The position numbers and the translations under genes are program-made. The notes beneath the pieces were generated by a model. The model searched no databases and was not told the DNA's origin. It saw only the letters and a list, made by a program, of their open reading frames with translations. Positions 1 to 4,811 of a stretch of DNA of 5,147 bases are shown in pieces (the stretch's first letter is position 1; each line of letters starts with the position of its first letter). Source of the DNA: a bacterium (GTDB lineage: Bacteria; BMS3Abin14); contig JALHUC010000517.1 in assembly GCA_022865845.1 (NCBI GenBank), positions 1 through 5,147 of the forward strand, read 5' to 3'.

Positions 1-81
1 CCCTGCCTCCTGGAGCATGGTCCCCATGGCCCCGTCACAAAGGAGGGTGCGGTCTTTAATAAGGTCTTGGAAGGTGCTCAC
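1..81 (-). CDS. Homocysteine S-methyltransferase family protein (MetH-like), N-terminal fragment
   Basis: Only the first 27 codons are present; the gene runs off the left edge with the frame open to base 1. The minus-strand reading starts at GTG (81-79). Around residues 15-22 it contains CDGAMGTM, the signature near the start of homocysteine S-methyltransferase domains (E. coli MetH has a closely similar LDGGMGTM). A GGGAG ribosome binding site lies 8 nt upstream of the GTG, which supports this start. In this family the domain transfers a methyl group to homocysteine to make methionine in the cytosol, using zinc bound by cysteines further along, which are not visible here. The fragment cannot separate cobalamin-dependent methionine synthase (metH) from the shorter homocysteine methyltransferase/methylenetetrahydrofolate reductase fusion or a stand-alone enzyme. 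The family call is fairly secure; the exact gene is not. Confidence 0.75.
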   Translation of the reverse strand, partial: MSTFQDLIKDRTLLCDGAMGTMLQEAG

Positions 82-94
82 TGGGTTCGCTCCC

Positions 95-138
95 GTTTTA
101 CTGGTGATCGGTAATCAGTGATCGGTGATCGGTAAAAC
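95..138. repeat. GATCGGT word repeats flanked by a 7-bp inverted repeat
   Basis: GTTTTAC (95-101) and its complement GTAAAAC (132-138) bracket several near-copies of GTGATCGGTAATC / GTGATCGGTGATC. The same words recur at 2545-2559 and the core returns near 4568. The block lies just upstream of the minus-strand methyltransferase gene, within its likely 5' leader, but nothing shows a regulatory role. Confidence 0.6.
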
Positions 139-170
139 CTTTTTACTGTTCACCATTAACTCTTCACTTC

Positions 171-207
171 GAGGTCAGGATGTAGAATCGTTGATCATCC
201 TGACCTC
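171..207. repeat. Perfect 12-bp inverted repeat (hairpin) in the methyltransferase upstream region
   Basis: GAGGTCAGGATG (171-182) pairs exactly with CATCCTGACCTC (196-207) across a 13-nt loop. Neither strand has a T-run after the stem, so it is not a typical intrinsic terminator. It sits about 90 nt upstream of the minus-strand start at 81. It could be a leader RNA hairpin, a protein-binding palindrome or a dispersed repeat unit. No known riboswitch consensus was recognised. Confidence 0.6.
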
Positions 208-296
208 AATCTATTGAAAACATCTATAGGTATAGAAGAAAATTGAGAAAAGCAAGTGATTTTGAGCTGTTAGCTGGTGGCTCACAGCAATCTTAG

Positions 297-317
297 ATCT
301 CATATCTCAGATCTCAA
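297..317. repeat. Three tandem ATCTCA(N) heptamers
   Basis: ATCTCAT, ATCTCAG and ATCTCAA stand head to tail with an exact 7-base period. This is a short degenerate tandem repeat in the 554-nt non-coding stretch between the methyltransferase fragment and the aminotransferase. No function is evident. Confidence 0.6.
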
Positions 318-326
318 AGTTTGGAA

Positions 327-356
327 GTGCACATGTGCACCGGTGCACTAGTGCAC
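327..356. repeat. Four GTGCAC palindromes at 8-bp period
   Basis: The palindrome GTGCAC occurs at 327-332, 335-340, 343-348 and 351-356. The spacers AT, CG and TA are each self-complementary. The 30-bp block therefore reads almost identically on both strands and could fold in several registers or be bound by a dimeric protein. It overlaps no credible gene; the reading frame starting inside it lacks a ribosome binding site and family features. Confidence 0.75.
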
Positions 357-381
357 TGAACTTAGCCTTCCTCTGCGTCCG

Positions 382-406
382 AAGCCTGTCACGCCAGAGG
401 CGTGAC
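382..406. repeat. Dispersed repeat with hairpin (copy 1)
   Basis: AAGCCTGTCACGCC is followed by a 3-nt loop and GGCGTGA. GTCACGCC (388-395) and GGCGTGAC (399-406) form a perfect 8-bp stem. Positions 382-405 match 4939-4962 on the opposite strand at 22 of 24 bases, with both differences in the loop. This is a dispersed palindromic element rather than a chance hairpin. Confidence 0.65.
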
Positions 407-467
407 GTACTTCGCGGTAAAAACATCGCATTTACAGAAACCGTTGTTTCCCCCAGAAATAAGATTT

Positions 468-495
468 ACCCTGTGTCACCCTGCGTACCCTGTGG
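468..495. repeat. Three imperfect ACCCTGYG direct repeats
   Basis: ACCCTGTGTC (468-477), ACCCTGCGT (478-486) and ACCCTGTGG (487-495) follow each other without a gap. They are part of the repeat-rich spacer; no gene or promoter is apparent here. Confidence 0.5.
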
Positions 496-576
496 TAAAT
501 TAGTTTTATCGCATTCATGGGAACCGAATCTTTCTACTGATACCTGGCTCTCCCTCGACAGGCTCGGGACCCTGAG

Positions 577-593
577 TCCCGCCTATGGCGGGA
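577..593. repeat. Short perfect hairpin upstream of the aminotransferase
   Basis: TCCCGCC (577-583) and GGCGGGA (587-593) form a 7-bp GC-rich stem with a TAT loop. Just before it is a CTCGACAGGCTCGGGACCC segment resembling common intergenic repeat words. The hairpin lies about 40 nt ahead of the aminotransferase start, so it may be in the mRNA leader. There is no T-run and no evidence of termination. The ATG inside it (585) belongs to the repeat and is not a likely start. Confidence 0.5.
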
Positions 594-624
594 TCAAAGG
601 GCTGGGTACGGGATACTCTATTAC

Positions 625-628
625 GGAG
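625..628 (+). promoter_or_regulatory. Ribosome binding site deciding the aminotransferase start
   Basis: GGAG lies 7 nt before ATG 636. The alternative in-frame ATG at 585 has no such site and would add 17 residues encoded largely by intergenic hairpin sequence, so 636 is preferred. Confidence 0.7.
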
Positions 629-635
629 AAACGAT

Positions 636-1796
636 ATGCGCCAGCCTTCACAGCGTTCCCTCAACATTCCCCCCTTCATCGTGATGGATGTCCTTGAAAA
701 GGCCCAAAAAATGGAAAGGGAGGGTCGGTCTGTCATCCATATGGAAATAGGGGAGCCGGATTTCGAAACCCCTGAAGTTGTCCGGCAGGCAGCCATTGAG
801 GCCATTGAAATGGGTGACACCAGGTACACCCACAGTCTGGGGCTCATCGACCTCAGGGAAGCCATCAGCGAACATTACGAATTAAGATACGGCGTCAAGG
901 TCGACCCCGGTCGTATTATCGTCACCCCGGGGACCTCACCGGCCCTTCTCCTCATATTCGCTGCTCTTCTCGAGGCTGGCGGAGAGGTTCTTATGAATGA
1001 TCCCCACTACGCCTGTTATCCCAACTTTGTATCGTTCCTGGGGGGCCAGCCTGTTTACTCGCCCGTTTTTGCCAGGAACGGATATTTCCCCGACCTTGAT
1101 GATATGGCTGGTCGGATCGGGGCTCATACGGCAGCGGTACTCATCAACTCTCCGGGAAACCCTACAGGAGCAGTCCTGGATGAAGATATCCTGGGAGCGA
1201 TCGCCGGTATGGGTGTTCCAGTTGTATCGGACGAGATCTACCACGGGCTTGTTTACGGGACGAAAGAACACAGTATCCTGGAGTTCACTGAAGAGGCTTT
1301 CGTTCTAAACGGATTTTCAAAACTCTACGCCATGACCGGTTGGCGGTTGGGCTATGTTATTGCTCCGGAGCGTTTTGTCCGGCCCATGCAGAAAATGCAG
1401 CAGAACTTTTTCATTTCAGCCGCTGCTTTTGTCCAGCGGGCTGGTATAGCAGCCCTGCGTCACACCAGTACCGAGGTACAGGAGATGGTTCGCACCTACG
1501 GCCGTCGGCGTAAACTTCTCCTCAGCGGACTCCGGGAGATCGGGTTGCCTGTGCCTGCGGACCCGCAGGGCGCTTTTTATGTCCTCGTGGATGCAAGGCA
1601 TCTGGATTCAGATTCCTACCGCCTGGCCTTCGACATCCTGGAAAGGGTGGGGGTAGCTGTTACTCCCGGCATCGATTTTGGTCCATCTGCCGAGGGGCAT
1701 CTTCGTTTTTCCTATGCCAACTCGAGCGAGAATCTCAGTGAGGGGATACGCCGGTTATCGGAGTATATTAGAGAGGTGACACATGATGACATATAA
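636..1796 (+). CDS. Class I/II (fold-type I) PLP-dependent aminotransferase, aspartate-aminotransferase-like
   Basis: A 386-residue cytosolic enzyme of the aspartate aminotransferase superfamily, close to the usual 380-400 residues. Visible family motifs are GEPDF (39-43), SPGNPTG (172-178, PLP-contacting Asn175), DEIY (199-202, where Asp199 should pair with the pyridine nitrogen and Tyr202 with the PLP oxygen), SKLYAMTGWRLGY (228-240, Schiff-base Lys229 and phosphate-binding Arg237) and HLRFSYA (355-361, substrate-carboxylate Arg357). All core catalytic residues are present, so it should be active. Members move an amino group between an amino acid and a 2-oxo acid; aspartate, alanine, aromatic or branched-chain substrates are all possible, and the sequence does not decide. 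The 3' end overlaps the lipoprotein gene by 14 nt, implying co-transcription. No convincing promoter was found in the repeat-rich upstream spacer. Confidence 0.93.
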   Translation: MRQPSQRSLNIPPFIVMDVLEKAQKMEREGRSVIHMEIGEPDFETPEVVRQAAIEAIEMGDTRYTHSLGLIDLREAISEHYELRYGVKVDPGRIIVTPGTSPALLLIFAALLEAGGEVLMNDPHYACYPNFVSFLGGQPVYSPVFARNGYFPDLDDMAGRIGAHTAAVLINSPGNPTGAVLDEDILGAIAGMGVPVVSDEIYHGLVYGTKEHSILEFTEEAFVLNGFSKLYAMTGWRLGYVIAPERFVRPMQKMQQNFFISAAAFVQRAGIAALRHTSTEVQEMVRTYGRRRKLLLSGLREIGLPVPADPQGAFYVLVDARHLDSDSYRLAFDILERVGVAVTPGIDFGPSAEGHLRFSYANSSENLSEGIRRLSEYIREVTHDDI

Positions 1797-2400
1797 ATTG
1801 GGAATTATCTGCAAAGTGCGCTCGCTTGCAGCTGTTGGGCTGGGAGTTGCTTTCCTGGCATCCTGTGCTTCCTCTGCTATCACCCTCTTTGAACTGGTTC
1901 CCGCCCAGGGGCAGACGTCCAAAGTATCGATCCATAATGATCAGGTGGTCCTTTCAGCCAGGTACCTGGATGCCGGAGAGCGGGTGACGTACCTCAGGGA
2001 AAAGGGGTATGAGGCTCTTGGCCTGGGGCTCAGACAGGTTCCCCTGGTAGCTTTTGTTCTTTCCGTAGATAACGGTTCTGATCAGAACCTGATACTGGAT
2101 CCTGGAAGCATCAGGTTAGCCGTGGGATACGGACCTCTGCTCAGTCCATACAACTATGCGCACTTTTACATGGAGCTTCCGCGAGGGAGCAATAGACAGA
2201 GGATCCTCGAGGACCTGAGGAAGGCGACCTTTGACAAATCAACGACCATTCCACCTGGCCAGGTGAATGAAAAACTGCTGCTGTTCAAAAGACCGGAAGA
2301 GGTCGGTCCGGAGGCCGCTGTTCTTTTTGAAAGGTTATATTTGGGGGGAGAGGAACTCCAGGCGGTCCTGGATTTTAAGACTGTGGATCTGGGGAAGTAA
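1783..2400 (+). CDS. Predicted lipoprotein of unknown function
   Basis: A 205-residue protein that I cannot assign to a named family. The N-terminus is a lipoprotein signal peptide: Lys/Arg near the start (K5, K11, R13), a hydrophobic core (about 15-26) and lipobox LASC with lipidated Cys28. The next residue is Ala rather than Asp, which in enterobacterial Lol sorting favours the outer membrane. The mature part has alternating hydrophobic stretches (VAFVLSVDN 89-97, SIRLAVGYG 109-117, KLLLFKRP 164-171, AVLDFKTVDL 194-203) and an IPPGQ turn, suggesting a beta-rich, possibly immunoglobulin-like fold; that is inference. The gene overlaps the aminotransferase by 14 nt, and AGAGG sits 6 nt before ATG 1783. 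ATG 1786 is an alternative that removes one Met. The coupling suggests co-expression but no shared function is evident. Confidence 0.85.
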   Translation: MMTYKLGIICKVRSLAAVGLGVAFLASCASSAITLFELVPAQGQTSKVSIHNDQVVLSARYLDAGERVTYLREKGYEALGLGLRQVPLVAFVLSVDNGSDQNLILDPGSIRLAVGYGPLLSPYNYAHFYMELPRGSNRQRILEDLRKATFDKSTTIPPGQVNEKLLLFKRPEEVGPEAAVLFERLYLGGEELQAVLDFKTVDLGK

Positions 2401-2403
2401 ATC

Positions 2404-2432
2404 AGAACGCAGAATGCAGAACGCAGGAGAAA
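2404..2432. repeat. Dispersed word repeat AGAACGC..GGAGAAA (copy 1)
   Basis: A 29-bp block of near-repeating GCAGAAYGC words just after the lipoprotein stop. It matches 4980-5008 in the same orientation at 25 of 29 bases. Both copies end in CAGGAGAAA. It carries no gene and no terminator structure. Confidence 0.65.
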
Positions 2433-2542
2433 ACCTTCGACTGGACGACTTTGCGACGGAGCGAAAGGACGTTAAGAACATTTTAAAGTGCTGAGTGCAG
2501 AGGGAGACCGGGGAAGGCAGGATGCAGTACCCAGTAAAATGC

Positions 2543-2580
2543 GTTAATCGGTAATCGGTGACCAGGACCAGGACCAGGAC
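2543..2580. repeat. TAATCGG words followed by GACCAG tandem repeat
   Basis: TAATCGG occurs twice in tandem (2545-2558). GACCAG then repeats at 2560-2565, 2566-2571 and 2572-2577, with a fourth partial GAC. This fills the convergent spacer between the lipoprotein and the regulator gene. No convincing terminator was found for either gene here; the only small hairpin (2594-2606, 5 bp) lacks a T-run. Confidence 0.65.
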
Positions 2581-2606
2581 TACGACTATATACTCCAGGC
2601 GCTGGA

Positions 2607-2873
2607 CTAGCCCTTTATAAGGGCCAGTATCTTCAGGGCCTTCAGGTCCTTGATACAGTAAATGGAGTGTCCTCCCTCTCGCCGGAGGGAGAGGATGCCC
2701 CGGGACCGGAGAATTCCGAGATGCTGGGAGATGTTGGACTGTTTGAGGTCCAGTTTTTCCCCAATGTTGGTCACGCAGCGGCCTTCCTGATCCAGAAGCT
2801 CAAGTATCCGTATCCTCGTTGGGTGAGCGAGGGCTTTTAGATATTCAGCTTGTACGGTTTTTTCCTGATCCAA
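2607..2873 (-). CDS. Small ArsR-family winged-helix transcriptional regulator
   Basis: An 88-residue DNA-binding protein. The ArsR pattern is plain: LKALAHPTRIRILELL (12-27), recognition-helix region LKQSNISQHLGILRSRGIL (43-61), then a wing, RREGGHSIYCI (64-74). Members bind promoter palindromes as dimers and release DNA when a metal, sulfur species or other signal binds. The ELCVC-type metal site of classic ArsR is absent: only Cys33 lies at that position, with a second Cys73 in the wing strand. No DxH..H zinc motif follows in the short C-terminal helix, so the signal is unknown and a thiol-based switch is only a possibility. The start is TTG 2873, supported by AGGAGG 7 nt upstream and an in-frame stop soon before it. 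Its promoter overlaps two perfect inverted repeats, pointing to autoregulation. No target gene is adjacent. Confidence 0.9.
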   Translation of the reverse strand: MDQEKTVQAEYLKALAHPTRIRILELLDQEGRCVTNIGEKLDLKQSNISQHLGILRSRGILSLRREGGHSIYCIKDLKALKILALIKG

Positions 2874-2880
2874 TTCCCGG

Positions 2881-2886
2881 CCTCCT
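2881..2886 (-). promoter_or_regulatory. Ribosome binding site supporting the TTG start of the regulator
   Basis: The minus-strand AGGAGG lies 7 nt before TTG 2873. No ATG or GTG is available in frame before the upstream stop codon, so the strong site decides for TTG. Confidence 0.75.
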
Positions 2887-2939
2887 GATGGTTAAGTGGT
2901 ATGTGGTCTGTGTCCAGCCTTAGATATTCGTCACTTCCC

Positions 2940-2970
2940 TTATTAGAATATAATAATTTGAATGTCAAAT
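2940..2970 (-). promoter_or_regulatory. Regulator promoter with two overlapping palindromic operator candidates
   Basis: On the minus strand TTGACA (2968-2963) and TAATAA (2945-2940) are separated by exactly 17 bp, a near-consensus sigma70 promoter. Two perfect AT-rich inverted repeats cover it. ATTTGA/TCAAAT (2956-2970, 3-bp spacer) spans the -35. TTATTA/TAATAA (2940-2956, 5-bp spacer) spans the -10. ArsR proteins typically bind AT-rich palindromes on their own promoter, so autorepression is the likely role. Confidence 0.65.
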
Positions 2971-2998
2971 AAAAAGCCACACTATAAAGCGTGGCTTT
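2967..2998 (-). terminator. Intrinsic terminator of tatA
   Basis: On the minus strand AAAGCCACGC and GTGTGGCTTT form a 10-bp stem (one G-T pair) around a 6-nt loop (2973-2998), followed by TTTTTATTT. It begins 26 nt after the tatA stop. Its T-rich tail reaches into the regulator's -35 palindrome, so terminator and promoter are packed together. Confidence 0.82.
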
Positions 2999-3024
2999 GA
3001 AATTCTCTCATATTCGATAGGTGT

Positions 3025-3219
3025 TTACGTCTTATCTTCGTCGCCTTCCTCTATTTTCTCGGGAGTGACGTCGATCTCATCCTCACCCGTGGTGGCTTTT
3101 TTAAAATTCTTGATGCCTTTACCCAGGCCGGCACCGATTTCCGGGAGTTTGCCAGCTCCGAAGATGACCATGATGATGACCAGTATGAGAACCAGTTCCG
3201 TAACACCGAATCCAAACAT
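3025..3219 (-). CDS. tatA: Sec-independent protein translocase subunit TatA (TatA/E family)
   Basis: A 64-residue inner-membrane protein of the twin-arginine translocase, which exports folded proteins; TatA oligomers form the passage after TatBC binds the substrate. The layout is typical: a short N-terminus, one membrane helix (about 6-20), the FG-GKLPEIG hinge (20-28), an amphipathic helix (about 25-44, [14 protein letters not shown]) and a short acidic tail. Glu8 at the start of the membrane segment is TatB-like, but the short length and the hinge favour TatA/E; the two are not fully separable by eye. No tatB or tatC is adjacent. The gene has its own near-consensus promoter and a terminator, so it is probably monocistronic. 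The ribosome binding site is weak (GAAGAGAG region). Confidence 0.92.
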   Translation of the reverse strand: MFGFGVTELVLILVIIMVIFGAGKLPEIGAGLGKGIKNFKKATTGEDEIDVTPEKIEEGDEDKT

Positions 3220-3253
3220 CTTTCACTCTCTTCCCTTGTTAGAAGTGCTCCCC

Positions 3254-3283
3254 ATTATACCTTGGTAGTGTGGTTCGTGACAA
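3254..3283 (-). promoter_or_regulatory. tatA promoter
   Basis: The minus strand has TTGTCA (3283-3278), an 18-bp spacer and a perfect TATAAT (3259-3254). This predicts a start near 3247 and a leader of about 28 nt before tatA. It lies in the 140-nt gap after rplC, which shows no clear rplC terminator. Confidence 0.65.
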
Positions 3284-3359
3284 GGTCCCGTATCGTTTAC
3301 GCTCACTCTTGTCGACCGAGGGTCTCAACCCTTTGTCGCTAACCGGTTCGCAGGGCTAT

Positions 3360-4301
3360 CTAACTTTTCTTGCTTTCGTCGTCCGTATCAGCGGCAGCCT
3401 TTACTTCAGCAGACTCGGGTTCGGGCTCGGGAACGGGCTCAGGCTCGGCGGCAGGCACAGCCTCTCCCTCAGCAGGGACTTCTGCAGCCGCATCCGCCTC
3501 GGGGGCTTTTTCTTCAGCGGCCGCAGTTTCAACCTCTGCTGCCTCGTCCACCATAACCTCGGCGGCGGTGGATGAATCCACCTCGGGGGTATCTGTCAGT
3601 GCCTCTTCGGCTTCTAACTCCTCTTCAACAGGGACCTCTTCAGGTTCGGGCTGCCTAAGGGGCGGGGCTTCCTTCTTGATGGCGTGATGGATGACAAGAA
3701 GGCCGTTTTTACCACCGGGAACAGGACCCTTGACCATGATGAGGTTCTGGCTCTCGCGAACGTCCACAATTTTGAGGTTCTGGATGGTAACGGCCACGTT
3801 GCCCATCTGTCCTGGCATTTTCATACCTTTGAAAACCTTGGCGGGGTCTGCAGACTGCCCGATTGACCCACCGCCTCTTTTGCTTTCATGGACGCCGTGG
3901 GAAGCCATGAACCCGGAGAATCCGTGCCGTTTCATAACGCCAGCGAAGCCTTTGCCTTTTGATGTACCGGTGATGTCTACAAGGTCATCCTTTTCGAACT
4001 GGCCGGCGGTGATCACCTGGCCGACGGTGAACATATCCGGGTTGTCGACCCTGGCCTCACGGATATGCCTCTTGGGTGTTGAATCGGCTTTTTTGAAGTG
4101 GCCAAGGAGAGGCTTCGTTGTGTGCTTTTCCTTCTTGTCACTGAAGCCGAGCTGGATGGCGTTATAGCCGTCCGTCTTCTTGGTCTTCACCTGTAAAACG
4201 GTGCAGGGACCTGCCTGTACGATTGTTACCGGGATTACGTTGCCCTGGCGGTCGAAGATCTGGGTCATGCCCAGCTTGCGGCCGAGAATGGTCTGCCTCA
4301 T
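3360..4301 (-). CDS. rplC: 50S ribosomal protein L3 (uL3) with long acidic C-terminal extension
   Basis: A 313-residue protein whose first ~210 residues are a full L3. Visible are GRKLGMTQIF (7-16), VTIVQAGPC (25-33), KGKGFAGVMKRHGF (115-128), GGGSIGQ (143-149, including the Gln that PrmB methylates in E. coli), KVFKGMKMPGQMGN (155-168) and the C-terminal GPVPGGKNGLLVI. L3 binds 23S rRNA near the peptidyl-transferase centre and is an early assembly protein. Typical L3 is about 205-215 residues. Here residues 211-313 add an Ala/Glu/Pro/Val tail with 35 Asp/Glu against 5 Lys/Arg, including a PEPVPEPEPE stretch, in strong contrast to the basic body. ATG 4301 is chosen over 4340 because AAGGAGG lies 9 nt upstream and L3 normally starts M-x-x-x-I-L/G-x-K-L-G-M. 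Neither rpsJ nor rplD flanks it, so it lies outside the S10 operon. Confidence 0.95.
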   Translation of the reverse strand: MRQTILGRKLGMTQIFDRQGNVIPVTIVQAGPCTVLQVKTKKTDGYNAIQLGFSDKKEKHTTKPLLGHFKKADSTPKRHIREARVDNPDMFTVGQVITAGQFEKDDLVDITGTSKGKGFAGVMKRHGFSGFMASHGVHESKRGGGSIGQSADPAKVFKGMKMPGQMGNVAVTIQNLKIVDVRESQNLIMVKGPVPGGKNGLLVIHHAIKKEAPPLRQPEPEEVPVEEELEAEEALTDTPEVDSSTAAEVMVDEAAEVETAAAEEKAPEADAAAEVPAEGEAVPAAEPEPVPEPEPESAEVKAAADTDDESKKS

Positions 4302-4310
4302 GATAGGTTT

Positions 4311-4317
4311 CCTCCTT
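4311..4317 (-). promoter_or_regulatory. Strong ribosome binding site of rplC
   Basis: The minus-strand AAGGAGG lies 9 nt before ATG 4301. It decides against the in-frame ATG at 4340, which would add 13 residues foreign to L3. Confidence 0.8.
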
Positions 4318-4375
4318 TTTCCTATCTTATCCACCCCCATTATCGAAGGGCGGATGTTTTAGTGGAGAACAACGC

Positions 4376-4404
4376 TATGTACCCGAAATGCTGATGTTAG
4401 TCAA
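4376..4404 (-). promoter_or_regulatory. Candidate rplC promoter
   Basis: On the minus strand TTGACT (4404-4399) is followed after 17 bp by TACATA (4381-4376), predicting a leader of about 70 nt. The -35 is good and the -10 is only moderate. This is the best match found between rplC and selC. Confidence 0.42.
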
Positions 4405-4424
4405 TCCAAAAGGACAACCCCAGC

Positions 4425-4460
4425 GGAGGGGGAGAGTGGGGGAGTGGGAGAGGGGGAGAA
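4425..4460 (+). repeat. Polypurine block with G-quadruplex motif
   Basis: This GGGGGAG/GTGGGAG run has four G-tracts of at least three (4428-4432, 4438-4442, 4446-4448, 4452-4456) with loops of 5, 3 and 3 nt, fitting the usual G-quadruplex pattern on the plus strand. A related purine block lies at 4833-4862 on the other side of selC. It is about 20 bp upstream of the candidate rplC -35. Confidence 0.6.
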
Positions 4461-4479
4461 AACCTCGGGCTCTGTCATT

Positions 4480-4506
4480 CCGGGCCGAGCGAACGCGAGG
4501 GCCCGG
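4480..4506. repeat. REP-like intergenic palindrome
   Basis: CCGGGCC (4480-4486) and GGCCCGG (4500-4506) pair perfectly over a 13-nt loop. It is preceded by CTCTGTCATT, which resembles the GTCATTCC...GGAAT intergenic palindromes found in many proteobacteria. Classification as a REP-type element is by resemblance only. Confidence 0.5.
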
Positions 4507-4515
4507 TGAAATGCC

Positions 4516-4565
4516 GTGATTCGTAATTTGTGATTCGTGACCTGAAACCCGGAACTCGAAACCTG
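4516..4565. repeat. GTGATTCGT and CTGAAAC word repeats
   Basis: GTGATTCGT appears at 4516-4524 and 4530-4538 (14-bp period). It is followed by CCTGAAACCC, GGAACTCGAAAC and CCTGA, imperfect versions of one another. With the purine block and the REP-like palindrome this fills the 333-nt spacer between rplC and selC, in which no gene is visible. Confidence 0.55.
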
Positions 4566-4634
4566 AGCGAAGCGAGTGATCGGTTTTGTGAAAGAAGGGC
4601 CCATTTGCCGATATTCATTTTCCGGATGAGTCTC

Positions 4635-4676
4635 AAAATTAAAGAACCCCGTTGATTCGGGGTCCTTTGATTTTTT
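4635..4676 (-). terminator. Intrinsic terminator downstream of selC (possibly bidirectional)
   Basis: The minus strand has an 11-bp stem, AAAGGACCCCG / CGGGGTTCTTT (4641-4668, one G-T pair), with a 6-nt loop and TTTAATTTT after it. It starts 10 nt beyond the tRNA CCA end. The plus strand has GATTTTTTC after the same stem, so it could also stop transcription from the left. Confidence 0.78.
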
Positions 4677-4678
4677 CT

Positions 4679-4776
4679 TGGCGGAAGTGCATGGGAATCG
4701 AACCCACCGTACCGGGTTTTAGCCAGTACCACTGGATTTGAAGTCCAGGAGGGCCACCAGTGCCCTACGCACTCCC
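4679..4776 (-). tRNA. selC: tRNA-Sec (anticodon UCA)
   Basis: This 98-nt gene encodes selenocysteine tRNA, charged with serine, converted by SelA and delivered to in-frame UGA codons by SelB. The minus strand shows an 8-bp acceptor stem (GGGAGTGC with GCACTTCC, one G-T pair), a D stem AGGGC/GCCCT, an anticodon stem CTGGA/TCCAG around CTTCAAA (anticodon TCA at 4741-4739), a long variable arm (GTACTGG / CCGGTAC) and a T arm GTGGG-TTCGATT-CCCAT. It ends in discriminator G and an encoded CCA. The 8-bp acceptor with 5-bp T stem, the long variable arm and the UCA anticodon are diagnostic of bacterial tRNA-Sec, and the anticodon arm and 3' end closely resemble E. coli selC. It implies selenoproteins elsewhere in the genome. 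selC is a known integration site for mobile islands, but no integrase or att duplication is visible here. Confidence 0.95.
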
Positions 4777-4782
4777 ATGTTG

Positions 4783-4811
4783 AGGGTAACGGCCATCGAA
4801 GTCCCTGTCAA
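4783..4811 (-). promoter_or_regulatory. selC promoter
   Basis: On the minus strand a perfect TTGACA (4811-4806) is followed after 17 bp by TACCCT (4788-4783). The predicted start falls at or within a base or two of the mature tRNA 5' end (4776), leaving almost no leader. The -10 is a weak match. The -35 overlaps the loop of the inverted repeat at 4791-4830. Confidence 0.5.

Noticed and set aside
585..635. Upstream ATG extension of the aminotransferase
   Set aside because: The added 17 residues come from an intergenic hairpin, and GGAG sits correctly only before ATG 636.
335..697. 120-codon plus-strand open frame in the left spacer
   Set aside because: It begins inside the GTGCAC palindrome array, lacks a ribosome binding site, has no family-like sequence and runs into the aminotransferase in another frame.
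2594..2606. Small hairpin TCCAG-GCG-CTGGA as a terminator of the regulator gene
   Set aside because: Only 5 bp and no T-run on either strand.
3370..3687. Ser/Ala/Gly-rich plus-strand frame opposite the rplC tail
   Set aside because: It is the complement of the Ala/Glu codons of the L3 tail; its low complexity is inherited and it has no ribosome binding site.
4302..4340. Upstream ATG extension of rplC
   Set aside because: The 13 extra residues are unlike any L3 N-terminus, and the extension would place AAGGAGG inside the coding region.
4679..4776. Integrated island boundary at selC
   Set aside because: The tRNA is complete, and there is no integrase gene or duplicated tRNA 3' end in the window.
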